The notes under the pieces: generated by a model
The model's input: only the letters and a program-made list of their open reading frames with translations
Told to the model about the DNA's origin: nothing
The model's database searches: none
Assembly (NCBI RefSeq): GCF_036621135.1
Contig: NZ_JAZIBG010000031.1
Location: forward strand, 62,001-126,000
Direction: 5' to 3'
Source: Aquincola agrisoli
GTDB lineage: Bacteria > Pseudomonadota > Gammaproteobacteria > Burkholderiales > Burkholderiaceae_C
Length of the DNA stretch: 64,000 nucleotides
Made by a program: the position numbers and the translations under genes
In this document: in pieces, positions 27,929 through 35,975 of the stretch
How positions within the stretch are numbered: the stretch's first letter is position 1
Layout: every line of letters begins with the position of its first letter

Positions 27929-28510
27929 CTAAGGACGCGGCGCCGGCTTGGCCAGCAGGCGTTCGATGTCAGCGATGAAGGATGCGTCGAGCGGATCGGT
28001 CTTGCTGTCGGCGCTGAAGGCCCACTGCCCGTCGCGGCCGATGACGTACTTGTGGAAGTTCCAGCCCGGCGCCTTCCCGCTGCGCTCGGCCAGTTGGACA
28101 TAGAGCGGGTTCGCCGCAGGCCCTGGCCTGACCTGGGACTTCGCGAACATCGGGAACCTGACGCCGAAGGTGTTCTCGCAGAAGGCCGCCACATCGGCAT
28201 TGCTGCCCGGCTCCTGGGCGCCGAAATCGTTGCTCGGGAAGCCCAGCACGACCAGGCCGCGCGCCTTGTAGCGGTCGTACAGCGCCTCCAGCGACTTGTA
28301 CTGGGGCGTGAAGCCGCAATAGCTCGCCGTGTTGACCACCACCACCACCTGCCCGGCATAAGCGCACAGCGCCACCGGCCGCTCGTCCTGGAGCCGGGGC
28401 AGGGTGTGGTTGAGCAGGGCGGGGCAGCCGGCGTGGGCGGCGGAAGGCGCCAGCAGGCCGGCGAACGCCAGGGCCAGGAACCGGCGATGGAACAAATCTC
28501 GGTAGGCCAT
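27929..28510 (-). CDS. exported glutathione peroxidase
   Basis: A 193-residue protein with a signal peptide (FLALAFAGLLAPSAAHA) and a thioredoxin-fold glutathione peroxidase domain. Peroxidatic Cys65 lies in NTASYCGFTPQY; the partner Gln and Trp motifs are seen in FPSNDFGAQEP and APGWNFHKYVIGRDG. It should reduce peroxides in the periplasm, more likely using a thioredoxin-like donor than glutathione. ATG 28510 starts the signal peptide; the frame continues upstream without signal-like sequence. It is divergent from the ferritin-like gene and convergent with corA. Confidence 0.9.
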   Translation of the reverse strand: MAYRDLFHRRFLALAFAGLLAPSAAHAGCPALLNHTLPRLQDERPVALCAYAGQVVVVVNTASYCGFTPQYKSLEALYDRYKARGLVVLGFPSNDFGAQEPGSNADVAAFCENTFGVRFPMFAKSQVRPGPAANPLYVQLAERSGKAPGWNFHKYVIGRDGQWAFSADSKTDPLDASFIADIERLLAKPAPRP

Positions 28511-28637
28511 GTCAATCGGATGCAACAGTCGGAGGCGCTTCGATTCTGTCCAATGCGCCAATCCCTTCGCTGGCAAGGGCCAGGCGCAGGGGGCGGACAG
28601 GGGCCCGCCTAGAATCGAAGGCTCCCTAGGAACTGCC

Positions 28638-29504
28638 ATGCTCTACCCTGAACTCTTCAAACAACTGGAAGCCGTGCGCTGGAACATGGACACCGACATC
28701 CCCTGGGACCGGTTCCAGCCCGACTTGCTCACCGAGGAGCAGGCGCAGACGATCAAGATGAACGCGATCACCGAGTGGGCGGCGCTGCCGGCCACCGAGA
28801 TGTTCCTGCGCGACAACCGCGACGACAGCGACTTCTCCGCGTTCATGAGCGTGTGGTTTTTCGAGGAGCAGAAGCATTCCCTGGTGCTGATGGAGTACCT
28901 GCGCCGCTTCCGTCCCGACCTCGTGCCGACCGAGGCCGAACTGCACGAAGTGCGATTCGAGTTCGATCCGGCCCCGGCGCTGGAGACGCTGATGCTCCAT
29001 TTCTGCGGCGAGGTGCGGCTGAACCACTGGTACCGCCGGGCGGCCGAATGGCATTCGGAGCCTGTCATCCGCGCCATCTACGAGACGCTCGCCCGGGACG
29101 AGGCCCGGCACGGCGGGGCCTACCTGCGCTACATGAAGCGCGCGCTGCACAAGTTCGGCGACGAGGCCCGTGCGGCCTTTGCGAAGGTGGGCGTGCTGAT
29201 GGCCAGCGCACGGCGCACGGCGCAGGCGCTGCACCCGACCAACCTGCACGTCAACGAGAAGCTCTTCCCGCGCGATACGGTGCAGAGCCGCCTGCCCGAC
29301 CCGAGCTGGCTCGAAGCGTGGCTTGACAAGCAGATCCAGTTCGACGCGACCTGGGAAAAGAAGGTCGGCGAACGGATCCTGCACAACCTGAGCTTGCTGT
29401 TCGAACGCAGCTTTGCAAGCGTCCAGGAGCTGAATCGCTACCGCAAGGACCTCACGTTGGCGCTGGCTGCGGCCGCCAAGGGCCCGGACGCCCAGCCGGT
29501 TTGA
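28638..29504 (+). CDS. ferritin-like diiron protein, acyl-ACP desaturase type
   Basis: A 288-residue helical protein with two carboxylate-bridged diiron motifs, E77xxH80 in FFEEQKHS and E155xxH158 in RDEARHGG, plus a likely bridging Glu125 in CGEVRLNHW. This pattern is that of the stearoyl-ACP desaturase/ribonucleotide reductase R2-like superfamily. Such proteins occur widely in Burkholderiales under names such as ferritin or fatty acid desaturase type 2. Whether this one oxidises acyl chains is unknown. It is divergent from a glutathione peroxidase, which may point to an oxidative or lipid-stress link. Confidence 0.75.
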   Translation: MLYPELFKQLEAVRWNMDTDIPWDRFQPDLLTEEQAQTIKMNAITEWAALPATEMFLRDNRDDSDFSAFMSVWFFEEQKHSLVLMEYLRRFRPDLVPTEAELHEVRFEFDPAPALETLMLHFCGEVRLNHWYRRAAEWHSEPVIRAIYETLARDEARHGGAYLRYMKRALHKFGDEARAAFAKVGVLMASARRTAQALHPTNLHVNEKLFPRDTVQSRLPDPSWLEAWLDKQIQFDATWEKKVGERILHNLSLLFERSFASVQELNRYRKDLTLALAAAAKGPDAQPV

Positions 29505-29520
29505 CGGCCGCCGAGCGGCT

Positions 29521-29829
29521 TCAGTGCATCGGCGCTTCGCCGACGAGCGAGAAGTGCTCCACCACCGGCTGCTTCGCGAAGAACGGGCCGACGATCGCAC
29601 GCCACTGTGCAAACAGCGGACCCCCGCGGAAGTCCACCGTGTGGTTCTCCAGCGTGTCCCAGTAGATCGTCAGCACGTAGCGCTCCGCCGATTCGATGCC
29701 GCGCTGCACGCGCCAGCCGCGAAAGCCCTTGGCCTGGCTGATGACGGTCGTGACGCCGCGCACGATCGCCTCGTCGAAGGCGGCCTGCTGGCCGGGTGGG
29801 ATGGTGATGTCCGCATGTTCCAGGATCAT
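29521..29829 (-). CDS. antibiotic biosynthesis monooxygenase-domain protein
   Basis: A 102-residue ABM-type ferredoxin-like fold protein: a start MILEHADITIPPGQQAAFDE, a central GFRGWRVQRGIE and YVLTIYWDTLENHTVDFR. Such small proteins are cofactor-free oxygenases or haem/aromatic-binding proteins. It lies 65 bases downstream of pobA on the same strand and may be co-transcribed, suggesting an accessory role in aromatic degradation; that is inference from position. Confidence 0.82.
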   Translation of the reverse strand: MILEHADITIPPGQQAAFDEAIVRGVTTVISQAKGFRGWRVQRGIESAERYVLTIYWDTLENHTVDFRGGPLFAQWRAIVGPFFAKQPVVEHFSLVGEAPMH

Positions 29830-29894
29830 GGTGTGCGCCCTGACAGGGTCTAGAGGGTGGGAAGCCCGGACCATACCGCACGCGGCGCGGCCAC

Positions 29895-31076
29895 TCAGAA
29901 TGCCAGCGGCAGGCCGACATAGTTCTCGGCGAGCGCCTTGGACGCCGCTTCCGACGAGACCAGGTACGAGAGCTCGGCGTGCTGCATGCGCTGGCCGAAG
30001 CTGCCGGTGTCGGGGAAGCGGTGCATCAGCGAGGTGAACCACCACGAGAAGCGCTCGGCCTTCCACACCCGCTGCAGGCACCGTTCGGAGTAGGTGTCGA
30101 TACCCCGGCTCGATCCACCGTAGAACTCCGCCAGTGCCCGCGACAGCAGGCCCACGTCGCCGGCGGCGAGGTTCAAGCCCTTGGCGCCGGTGGGGGGCAC
30201 GATGTGCGCGGCATCCCCTGCCAGGAACAGGCGCCCGAAGCGCATCGGCTCGGCGACGAAGCTGCGCAGCGGCGCGATGCTCTTCTCGATCGAAGGGCCG
30301 GTCAGCACCTGTGCCGCCACGTCGGCAGGCAGGCGGCGCTTCAGTTCCGCCCAGAAGGCCTCGTCGCTCCACCGTTCGGCATGGTCGTCCAGCGCACACT
30401 GAACGTAGTAGCGGCTGCGCGCGGCGGAGCGCATGCTGCACAGGGCGAAGCCGTGCTCGCTGTGTGCATAGATCAGCTCGTGCGCCACGGGCGGCACGTC
30501 GGCGAGGATGCCGAGCCAGCCGAAGGGGTAGACCTTCTCGTGCGTCTGCAGGGCCTCGGCCGGCACGCTGGCGCGGCACACGCCGTGGTAGCCGTCGCAG
30601 CCGGCGATGAAGTCGCACTGCAGCATATGCGGCTCCCCGCGCAGCGTGTAGCTGACGAACGGCTGCCCGCCGTCGAAGCCGTGGACGGCGACATCCTGCG
30701 CCTCGTACACGGTGCGCAGGCCGGCCGCCGCGCGCGCCTCCATCAGGTCGCGCGTGACCTCGGTCTGTCCGTAGACGACGACATGCTTCCCGGTCAACGC
30801 CTTCAGGTCGATGCGGTGCAGGACGCCGTCGAAGGCGAGGTTCACGCCGTCGTGCGGCAGGCCCTCGGCGTGCAGCCGTCCGCTCACGCCGGCTTCGTCC
30901 AGCAGGTCGACCGTCACCTGCTCCAGCACGCCTGCGCGGATGCGGCCGAGCACGTAGTCGGCGCTGCGCTGCTCGACGATCACCGCATCGACGCCGGCAC
31001 GCGCCAGCAGGGCACCCAGCAGCAGGCCGGAGGGGCCGGCGCCGACGATGGCGACTTGGGTGCGCGTGGAGGCCAT
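29895..31076 (-). CDS. pobA: 4-hydroxybenzoate 3-monooxygenase
   Basis: A 393-residue FAD monooxygenase, the typical PobA length. The FAD loop VAIVGAGPSGLLLGALLARAG starts the protein, RIRAGVLEQ and the DG motif (AGCDGYHGVCR) follow, and GDAAHIVPPTGAKGLN binds the FAD phosphates. It hydroxylates 4-hydroxybenzoate to protocatechuate with NADPH and O2. It lies 42 bases downstream of the IclR-type regulator, whose family commonly controls pobA. The protocatechuate ring-cleavage genes are not in the window. Confidence 0.95.
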   Translation of the reverse strand: MASTRTQVAIVGAGPSGLLLGALLARAGVDAVIVEQRSADYVLGRIRAGVLEQVTVDLLDEAGVSGRLHAEGLPHDGVNLAFDGVLHRIDLKALTGKHVVVYGQTEVTRDLMEARAAAGLRTVYEAQDVAVHGFDGGQPFVSYTLRGEPHMLQCDFIAGCDGYHGVCRASVPAEALQTHEKVYPFGWLGILADVPPVAHELIYAHSEHGFALCSMRSAARSRYYVQCALDDHAERWSDEAFWAELKRRLPADVAAQVLTGPSIEKSIAPLRSFVAEPMRFGRLFLAGDAAHIVPPTGAKGLNLAAGDVGLLSRALAEFYGGSSRGIDTYSERCLQRVWKAERFSWWFTSLMHRFPDTGSFGQRMQHAELSYLVSSEAASKALAENYVGLPLAF

Positions 31077-31118
31077 GGCGGGGAGTGTCTTTCGTGAGGG
31101 GTCAAAAAGAGGGGGCGG

Positions 31119-31952
31119 TCAGAGCAGCTGCCGCAGCATCGCCTGCGACTGGCGCAGCGGCGGCAGGCAGGTCTCGACGAGCTGGTCCATCGTCATGCGC
31201 TGGGCGTGCACGCTGATGTTGAGTGCGGCCACGGTTTCCCCGCGGTAGTTGCGCAAGGGCACGGCGATCGTGCGCAGGCCGAGTTCGAGCTCCTGGTCGA
31301 CGCAGGCATAACCCTGCGCGCGCACGTGCGCGATCTCGATCCGCAGCCGTTCGGCCAGCACCACGGTGCGGGGCGTGAAGGGGCGCAGCGTCTGTCGTGC
31401 GATCCATGCGTCGACGTCCGCCTGCGGCAACGCCGCCAGCAGCACGCGGCCGTTGGAGGTGCAGTGCGCCGGCACGCGGGTGCCCGGCTGCAGCGTGGAA
31501 GAGATCACCCGCCCGGCGCTGGTCGCGGCGATGCAGATCACGTCGTTGCCGTCCAGCGTCCCGGCCGACGAGGCCTCCTTCATCGCATAGGCCAGCTTGT
31601 GCAGTTCCGGCTGCACGATGCGGGGCAGCCGGGCCGAATGCATGTAGCTCTGCGCGAGGCGCAGCACCTTGGGCGTGAGGGCGAACAGCCGGCGGTCCTG
31701 GCTGACAAAACCCAAGTGCGCCAGCGTGATCAGGTAACGGCGGGCCGCCGCGCGGGTGAGGCCGGTGCGTTGCGCTACTTCGGCGATGGTCAGGCGCGGC
31801 CGGTCCTGGTCGAAGGCTTCGATCACCTGCAGGCCTTTTTCAAGCCCCGCGACCAGGTCGCGCTGTGCGGGCGCCGCGTCAGCGGTGCTGGCCCGCGACG
31901 CAAGGTGCGCGCGGGCGGGCCCGTCGTCTGGCAGCAGGTCGTCGTCGCTCAT
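31119..31952 (-). CDS. IclR-family regulator, PcaR/PcaU/PobR type
   Basis: A 277-residue regulator. After a 30-residue tail it has the IclR winged helix (GLEKGLQVIEAF, LTIAEVAQRTGLTRAAARRY) and a ligand-binding domain whose RLPRIVQPELHKL and AHCTSNGRVLLAALP resemble the PcaR/PcaU subgroup that responds to beta-ketoadipate or protocatechuate. It precedes pobA on the same strand by 42 bases and lies close to the pcaIJF genes. The GTTC/GAAC sites at 35872 are a plausible target. The exact effector is unknown. Confidence 0.85.
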   Translation of the reverse strand: MSDDDLLPDDGPARAHLASRASTADAAPAQRDLVAGLEKGLQVIEAFDQDRPRLTIAEVAQRTGLTRAAARRYLITLAHLGFVSQDRRLFALTPKVLRLAQSYMHSARLPRIVQPELHKLAYAMKEASSAGTLDGNDVICIAATSAGRVISSTLQPGTRVPAHCTSNGRVLLAALPQADVDAWIARQTLRPFTPRTVVLAERLRIEIAHVRAQGYACVDQELELGLRTIAVPLRNYRGETVAALNISVHAQRMTMDQLVETCLPPLRQSQAMLRQLL

Positions 31953-32090
31953 GGGGCAGTGGCTGTGCGTTGATCGCCCGGAAGGGTTGTCTCGTCCCTC
32001 TTGCTCCGACTTTAGGAGGGTGGATGCCGCCGGGCCAGGCCTTTGGGGTGCACCGGGGCGATGTGCGCACAACCTTGGCCGCGTTGGACG

Positions 32091-32115
32091 AAAAAAACCG
32101 GCCGCGCGGGCCGGT
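32091..32115 (-). terminator. intrinsic terminator after pcaF
   Basis: Perfect 7-base GC-rich arms ACCGGCC/GGCCGGT around a GCGCG loop; on the minus strand the stem is followed directly by seven T residues. It lies 23 bases beyond the pcaF stop and is the clearest intrinsic terminator on this strand in the window. It closes the pcaI-Bug-pcaJ-pcaF operon before the regulator gene. Confidence 0.9.
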
Positions 32116-32137
32116 CTTCGTCGCAGAGCGCGAAGGA

Positions 32138-33343
32138 TCAGACGCGTTCGAGGATCACAGCGATGCCCTGGCCGACGCCGATGCACATCGTGCACAGCGC
32201 GTAGCGGCCGCCGCTCCTGTGCAGCTGGTTCACCGCCGTGGTGGCCAGGCGGGCCCCGCTGGCGCCGAGCGGGTGGCCCAGCGCGATCGCGCCGCCGTTG
32301 GGGTTGACGCGGGCGTCGTCGTCCTTCAGGCCCAGGTCGCGCAGCACTGCGAGGCCTTGCGCGGCGAAGGCCTCGTTCAGTTCGATCACGTCGATCTGGT
32401 CGAGCGTCAGGCCCGTGAGCTCGAGCACCTTGCGCGTGGCGGGCGCCGGGCCCATGCCCATGATGCGCGGCGGGACGCCTGCTGTCGCCATGCCCACGAT
32501 GCGCGCACGCGGCGTGAGCCCGTTTTTGGCGGCCGCGGCCTCGCTGGCCAGCAGCAGCGCCACCGCGCCGTCGTTGACGCCCGAGGCATTGCCGGCGGTC
32601 ACCGTGCCGTCCGGGCGCACGACGCCCCGCAGCTTGGCCAGCGCTTCGAGCGAGGTCTCGCGCGGATGCTCGTCCTTGCCGACGACGACGGCATCGCCCT
32701 TCTTCTGCGGGATCGTCACCGGCACGATCTCGGCGTCGAAGAAGCCGCTCTTCTGCGCGGCAACGGCCTTGAGCTGGCTGGCCAGCGCCATGCGGTCCTG
32801 CGCCTCCCGCTCGATCTTGTAGTCGGTGGCGACGTTCTCGGCGGTCTCGGGCATCGAGTCGACGCCGTACTGTTCCTTCATCAGCTTGTTGACGAAGCGC
32901 CAGCCGATGGTCGTGTCGTAGATGGCGTTGCTGCGCGAGAAGGCGCTCTCCGCCTTGGGCATCACGAAGGGCGCGCGGCTCATGCTTTCCACGCCGCCGG
33001 CGATCATCAGGCCCGCCTCCCCCGCCTTGATCGCACGTGCCGCCGAACCGAGCGCGTCCAGGCCGGAGCCGCACAGCCGGTTGATGGTGGCGCCCGGCAC
33101 GTCGAGGGGCAGCCCTGCCAGCAGGGCGCTCATGCGCGCGACGTTGCGGTTGTCCTCGCCCGCCTGGTTGGCGCAGCCGTAGAGCACGTCGGCCACCTGG
33201 GCCCAGTCGACGGCCTTGTTGCGGGCGATCAGCGCGCGCAGCGGCACGGCGCCGAGATCGTCGGCGCGCACGGAAGACAGCGCGCCGCCGTAGCGGCCGA
33301 AGGGGGTGCGAACGGCGTCGCAGATGAAGGCTTGGGTGCTCAT
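32138..33343 (-). CDS. pcaF: beta-ketoadipyl-CoA thiolase
   Basis: A 401-residue thiolase. The acyl-accepting cysteine is in NRLCGSGLDA, the conserved histidine in GHPLGASG, and the second cysteine in TMCIGVGQG. It cleaves 3-oxoadipyl-CoA to succinyl-CoA and acetyl-CoA, the last step of the beta-ketoadipate pathway. The subfamily start (FICDAVRTPFGRYGG) and the adjacent CoA-transferase genes support PcaF over a general acetyl-CoA acetyltransferase. A 133-base gap separates it from pcaJ, and a strong terminator follows. Confidence 0.9.
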   Translation of the reverse strand: MSTQAFICDAVRTPFGRYGGALSSVRADDLGAVPLRALIARNKAVDWAQVADVLYGCANQAGEDNRNVARMSALLAGLPLDVPGATINRLCGSGLDALGSAARAIKAGEAGLMIAGGVESMSRAPFVMPKAESAFSRSNAIYDTTIGWRFVNKLMKEQYGVDSMPETAENVATDYKIEREAQDRMALASQLKAVAAQKSGFFDAEIVPVTIPQKKGDAVVVGKDEHPRETSLEALAKLRGVVRPDGTVTAGNASGVNDGAVALLLASEAAAAKNGLTPRARIVGMATAGVPPRIMGMGPAPATRKVLELTGLTLDQIDVIELNEAFAAQGLAVLRDLGLKDDDARVNPNGGAIALGHPLGASGARLATTAVNQLHRSGGRYALCTMCIGVGQGIAVILERV

Positions 33344-33413
33344 GGCGTCTCCGGAAAAGGGCAGGATTGGTAGGTCGCTCGCCGGCCGCGGCGACGCCGC
33401 GTGCCGATCTGCT

Positions 33414-33437
33414 AACAATGAACTGTACGGATTGTTC
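33414..33437. promoter_or_regulatory. inverted repeat between pcaJ and pcaF
   Basis: AACAAT (33414-33419) and ATTGTT (33431-33436) are perfect arms 11 bases apart, with overlapping GAAC and GTTC half-sites at 33420-33423 and 33434-33437. The site lies about 75 bases upstream of the pcaF start and repeats the GTTC/GAAC theme of the operator ahead of pcaI, so it may be a secondary site of the same regulator. Tentative. Confidence 0.3.
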
Positions 33438-33476
33438 GCCGATTGGCGGCGGGCGAGCCTCGCCGCGGGCCGTTAT

Positions 33477-34121
33477 TCAGCCTGCGCGCAACAGCGGCAC
33501 GCCGGTGACCTTCTGCAGGTCGTCGAACGACAGGCCGTCGACCGTCTCGACCACCGCGACGCCGTCGGGCGTGATGTCGAGCACCGCAAGGTCGGTGTAG
33601 ATGCGGCTGACGCATCCGATGCCGGTCAGCGGATAGGTGCACTCCGGAACGATCTTGCTGTCGCCGGCCTTGGTGGTGTGCTCCATCATCACGTAGGTCT
33701 TCTTTGCGCCGATGGCCAGATCCATCGCGCCGCCGACGGCCGGGATCGCGTCCTTGGCGCCGGTGTGCCAGTTCGCCAGGTCGCCCCGCGCCGACACCTG
33801 GAAGGCACCGAGCACGCAGACGTCGAGGTGGCCGCCGCGCATCATCGCGAAGCTGTCGGCGTGGTGGAAGAAGCAGCCGCCGGGCAGCAGCGTCACCGGC
33901 TGTTTGCCGGCGTTGATCAGGTCGTAGTCTTCTTCGCCCGCCGCGGGCGCCGGGCCCATGCCGATCACGCCGTTCTCGCTGTGCAGCACCACCTCCCGCC
34001 CTTCGGGCAGGTGGTTGGCCACCGCGGTGGGCAGGCCGATGCCGAGGTTGACGACGGCACCGTCGGGAATGTCTTGCGCCACGCGCCGCGCCATCTGGTC
34101 GCGGGTCCATTTGCTGGCCAT
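33477..34121 (-). CDS. pcaJ: 3-oxoadipate CoA-transferase subunit B
   Basis: A 214-residue class I CoA-transferase beta subunit. The catalytic glutamate is in LHSENGVIGMGP, preceded by NLGIGLPTAVANHLP. With subunit A (35146-35847) it moves CoA from succinyl-CoA to 3-oxoadipate. I assign the Pca type from the neighbouring pcaF and pobA; the sequence alone would also fit a succinyl-CoA:acetoacetate transferase. Unusually, subunit A is not adjacent: a solute-binding protein gene lies between the two. Confidence 0.85.
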   Translation of the reverse strand: MASKWTRDQMARRVAQDIPDGAVVNLGIGLPTAVANHLPEGREVVLHSENGVIGMGPAPAAGEEDYDLINAGKQPVTLLPGGCFFHHADSFAMMRGGHLDVCVLGAFQVSARGDLANWHTGAKDAIPAVGGAMDLAIGAKKTYVMMEHTTKAGDSKIVPECTYPLTGIGCVSRIYTDLAVLDITPDGVAVVETVDGLSFDDLQKVTGVPLLRAG

Positions 34122-34144
34122 GGGGTGTCTCCTTGTCGCGTTGA

Positions 34145-35134
34145 TCACTCGGGCTTGATGCCCGCTTTGTTGATGATTTGGCCCCACTTGGCGGATTCGG
34201 CCTGCATCAGCGCAGCGAACTCGGCAGCGGTGCCCGGCAGGGGCTCGGCGCCTTCGGCCTTGAAGGCATCGCGCAGCGCCGTCGTCTCGCCGGCCTTGGC
34301 GATCGCGGCGCCCAGCGCCCTCAGGACCGGCTCGGGCGTGCCCTTGGGCGCCATCACGCCGTACGCCAGCGAACTCTCATAGCCTTTCAGGCCGCTCTCG
34401 GCCACGGTCGGCACGTCGGGCAGCCGCGCGCTGCGCTTGGCGCCGGTGATGCCGATCGCCCGCAGCTTGCCGGCGTCGATGTGCGGCAGTGCCGGCGGGA
34501 TCACGCTGAACATCAGGTCGACCTGGCCGCCCAGGACGTCGGTCAATGCGGGCGCCGTGCCCTTGTAGGGCACGTGCAGCATCTTCACGCCGGCCACTTC
34601 CTCGAGCAGTTCGCCTGCCAGATGGCCGCCGGTGCCGTTGCCGCTGGAGGCGAAGGCGAACTTGCCGGGCTCGGCCTTGGCACGCGCGAGCAGGTCGGCC
34701 AGCGACCTGATCGGGCTGGACGCAGGCACCACCAGCACCAGCGGCGCACTGCACAGCGGCGCGACGGGCACGAAGCTGTTGCGGGCGTCGTACGGCAGCT
34801 TGGGGTAGAGCGCCGGGTTGATCGCCAGGGTGCCGGTGTGGCCGAGCAGCAGCGTGTAGCCGTCGGCCGGCGACTTGGCCGCCGCATCGGTGCCGACCGT
34901 GCCGCCCGCGCCGGGGCGGTTGTCGACGATCACCTGCACGCCCAGCAGCGTGCCCAGCTGCGTCGCCAGTTGCCGGGCGAACACGTCGTTGCCGCCGCCG
35001 GGGGCGAACGGCACGATGATCTTCACGGGCTTGGCGGGGAAGTTCTGCGCTCGGGCGGCCAGGGGGCAGGCGAGCATGGCGGCGGCGCCTGCGGCGGCCT
35101 GGAGCCAATCGCGTCGGAGGAGGCGTGTGTTCAT
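34145..35134 (-). CDS. Bug/TctC-family extracytoplasmic solute-binding protein
   Basis: A 329-residue periplasmic binding protein. The N-terminus has RRDWLQ and an Ala-rich hydrophobic stretch ending in ARA, a possible twin-arginine signal. The mature start FPAKPVKIIVPFAPGGGNDV and the central HVPYKGTAPALTDVLGGQVD are Bug signatures. Such proteins bind organic acids, often aromatic or dicarboxylic, and feed TctAB-type transporters or sensors; no transporter is adjacent. It lies within the pca operon between the CoA-transferase subunits, so its ligand is probably an aromatic acid or ketoadipate-pathway compound (inference). Confidence 0.9.
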   Translation of the reverse strand: MNTRLLRRDWLQAAAGAAAMLACPLAARAQNFPAKPVKIIVPFAPGGGNDVFARQLATQLGTLLGVQVIVDNRPGAGGTVGTDAAAKSPADGYTLLLGHTGTLAINPALYPKLPYDARNSFVPVAPLCSAPLVLVVPASSPIRSLADLLARAKAEPGKFAFASSGNGTGGHLAGELLEEVAGVKMLHVPYKGTAPALTDVLGGQVDLMFSVIPPALPHIDAGKLRAIGITGAKRSARLPDVPTVAESGLKGYESSLAYGVMAPKGTPEPVLRALGAAIAKAGETTALRDAFKAEGAEPLPGTAAEFAALMQAESAKWGQIINKAGIKPE

Positions 35135-35145
35135 CGTGCCGTGCC

Positions 35146-35847
35146 TCAGGCCACTTGCTTGAAGCCGCCGCCGGAGGTGGCCACGCGGTCGACCCTCACC
35201 ACGCGCTGCACGAAGATCCCGGGGGTGACCACCGCCTCGGGGTCGAGGCTGCCCAGTTCGACGATCTCGTGCACTGTGGCCACCGTCACCTTGGCGGCCA
35301 TCGCCATCACCGGCCCGAAGTTGCGTGCGGTCATGCGGTAGGTGAGGTTGCCCCAGCGGTCGCCGCGCTCGGCCTTGATCAGGGCGAAGTCGGCGTGGAT
35401 CGGGGACTCCAGCACGTACATGCGGCCGTTGATCTCACGGGTTTCCTTGCCCTCGGCGAGCTGCGTGCCGTAGCCGGTGGGCGTGAAGAAGCCGCCGATG
35501 CCGGCGCCTGCGGCACGGATGCGCTCGGCGAGGTTGCCCTGCGGCACCAGTTCCAGCTCGATCTGCCCCGCACGGTACAAGCCGTCGAAGTGGTGGCTGT
35601 CGGCCTGCCGCGGGAACGAGCAGATGATCTTGCGCACCCGCTTGGCGGCCAGCAGCGCCGCCAGGCCGGTATCGCCGTTGCCGGCGTTGTTGTTGACGAT
35701 GGTCAGGTACCTGGCGCCCTGCGCGATCAACGCATCGACCAGTTCGTTGGGCAGGCCGGCGGTGCCGAAGCCGCCGATCATCACCGTGGCGCCATCGGGT
35801 ACGTCGGCCAGCGCAGCCTCCACCGAGGGCGAAATCTTGTTGATCAC
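35146..35847 (-). CDS. pcaI: 3-oxoadipate CoA-transferase subunit A
   Basis: A 233-residue class I CoA-transferase alpha subunit with the oxyanion-loop motif GGFGTAGLPNELVDALI, then VNNNAGNGDTGLAALL and GGFFTPTGYGTQLAEG. It partners pcaJ. The GTG start at 35847 has AGGAG about 8 bases upstream, which decides it over upstream in-frame codons. It is the first gene of the operon, and the operator array lies immediately upstream. Confidence 0.87.
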   Translation of the reverse strand: MINKISPSVEAALADVPDGATVMIGGFGTAGLPNELVDALIAQGARYLTIVNNNAGNGDTGLAALLAAKRVRKIICSFPRQADSHHFDGLYRAGQIELELVPQGNLAERIRAAGAGIGGFFTPTGYGTQLAEGKETREINGRMYVLESPIHADFALIKAERGDRWGNLTYRMTARNFGPVMAMAAKVTVATVHEIVELGSLDPEAVVTPGIFVQRVVRVDRVATSGGGFKQVA

Positions 35848-35871
35848 GCGTTGTCTCCTTAGGGCAGAAAA

Positions 35872-35905
35872 GTTCGATATAAGAACGTGTGTTCTTTTAA
35901 AGAAC
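35872..35905. promoter_or_regulatory. periodic GTTC/GAAC operator upstream of pcaI
   Basis: Four half-sites are laid out as GTTC-N7-GAAC-N4-GTTC-N7-GAAC (starts 35872, 35883, 35891, 35902). This gives two copies of the dyad GTTC-N7-GAAC with a 19-base period, and a perfect 16-base palindrome AAGAACGTGTGTTCTT across the junction. The first copy, GTTCGATATAAGAAC, resembles the GTTCGATAATCGCAC box described for PcaR in Pseudomonas. It covers the region 25-60 bases ahead of the pcaI start. The IclR-type protein at 31119 is the likely binder. Confidence 0.65.
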
Positions 35906-35913
35906 ATTTTAGA

Positions 35914-35929
35914 AGCGGCAAATGCCGCT
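35914..35929 (-). terminator. small hairpin after the saccharopine dehydrogenase-like gene
   Basis: AGCGGCA and TGCCGCT form perfect 7-base arms with a two-base centre, about 45 bases beyond the stop of the minus-strand gene at 35976. Only TCT follows the stem, so it is a weak terminator candidate directly abutting the pcaI operator. Confidence 0.4.
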
Positions 35930-35975
35930 GCGCAAGAGCGGCATCCCTATCATGAAGCGCCCGGCGGTCGATTCT

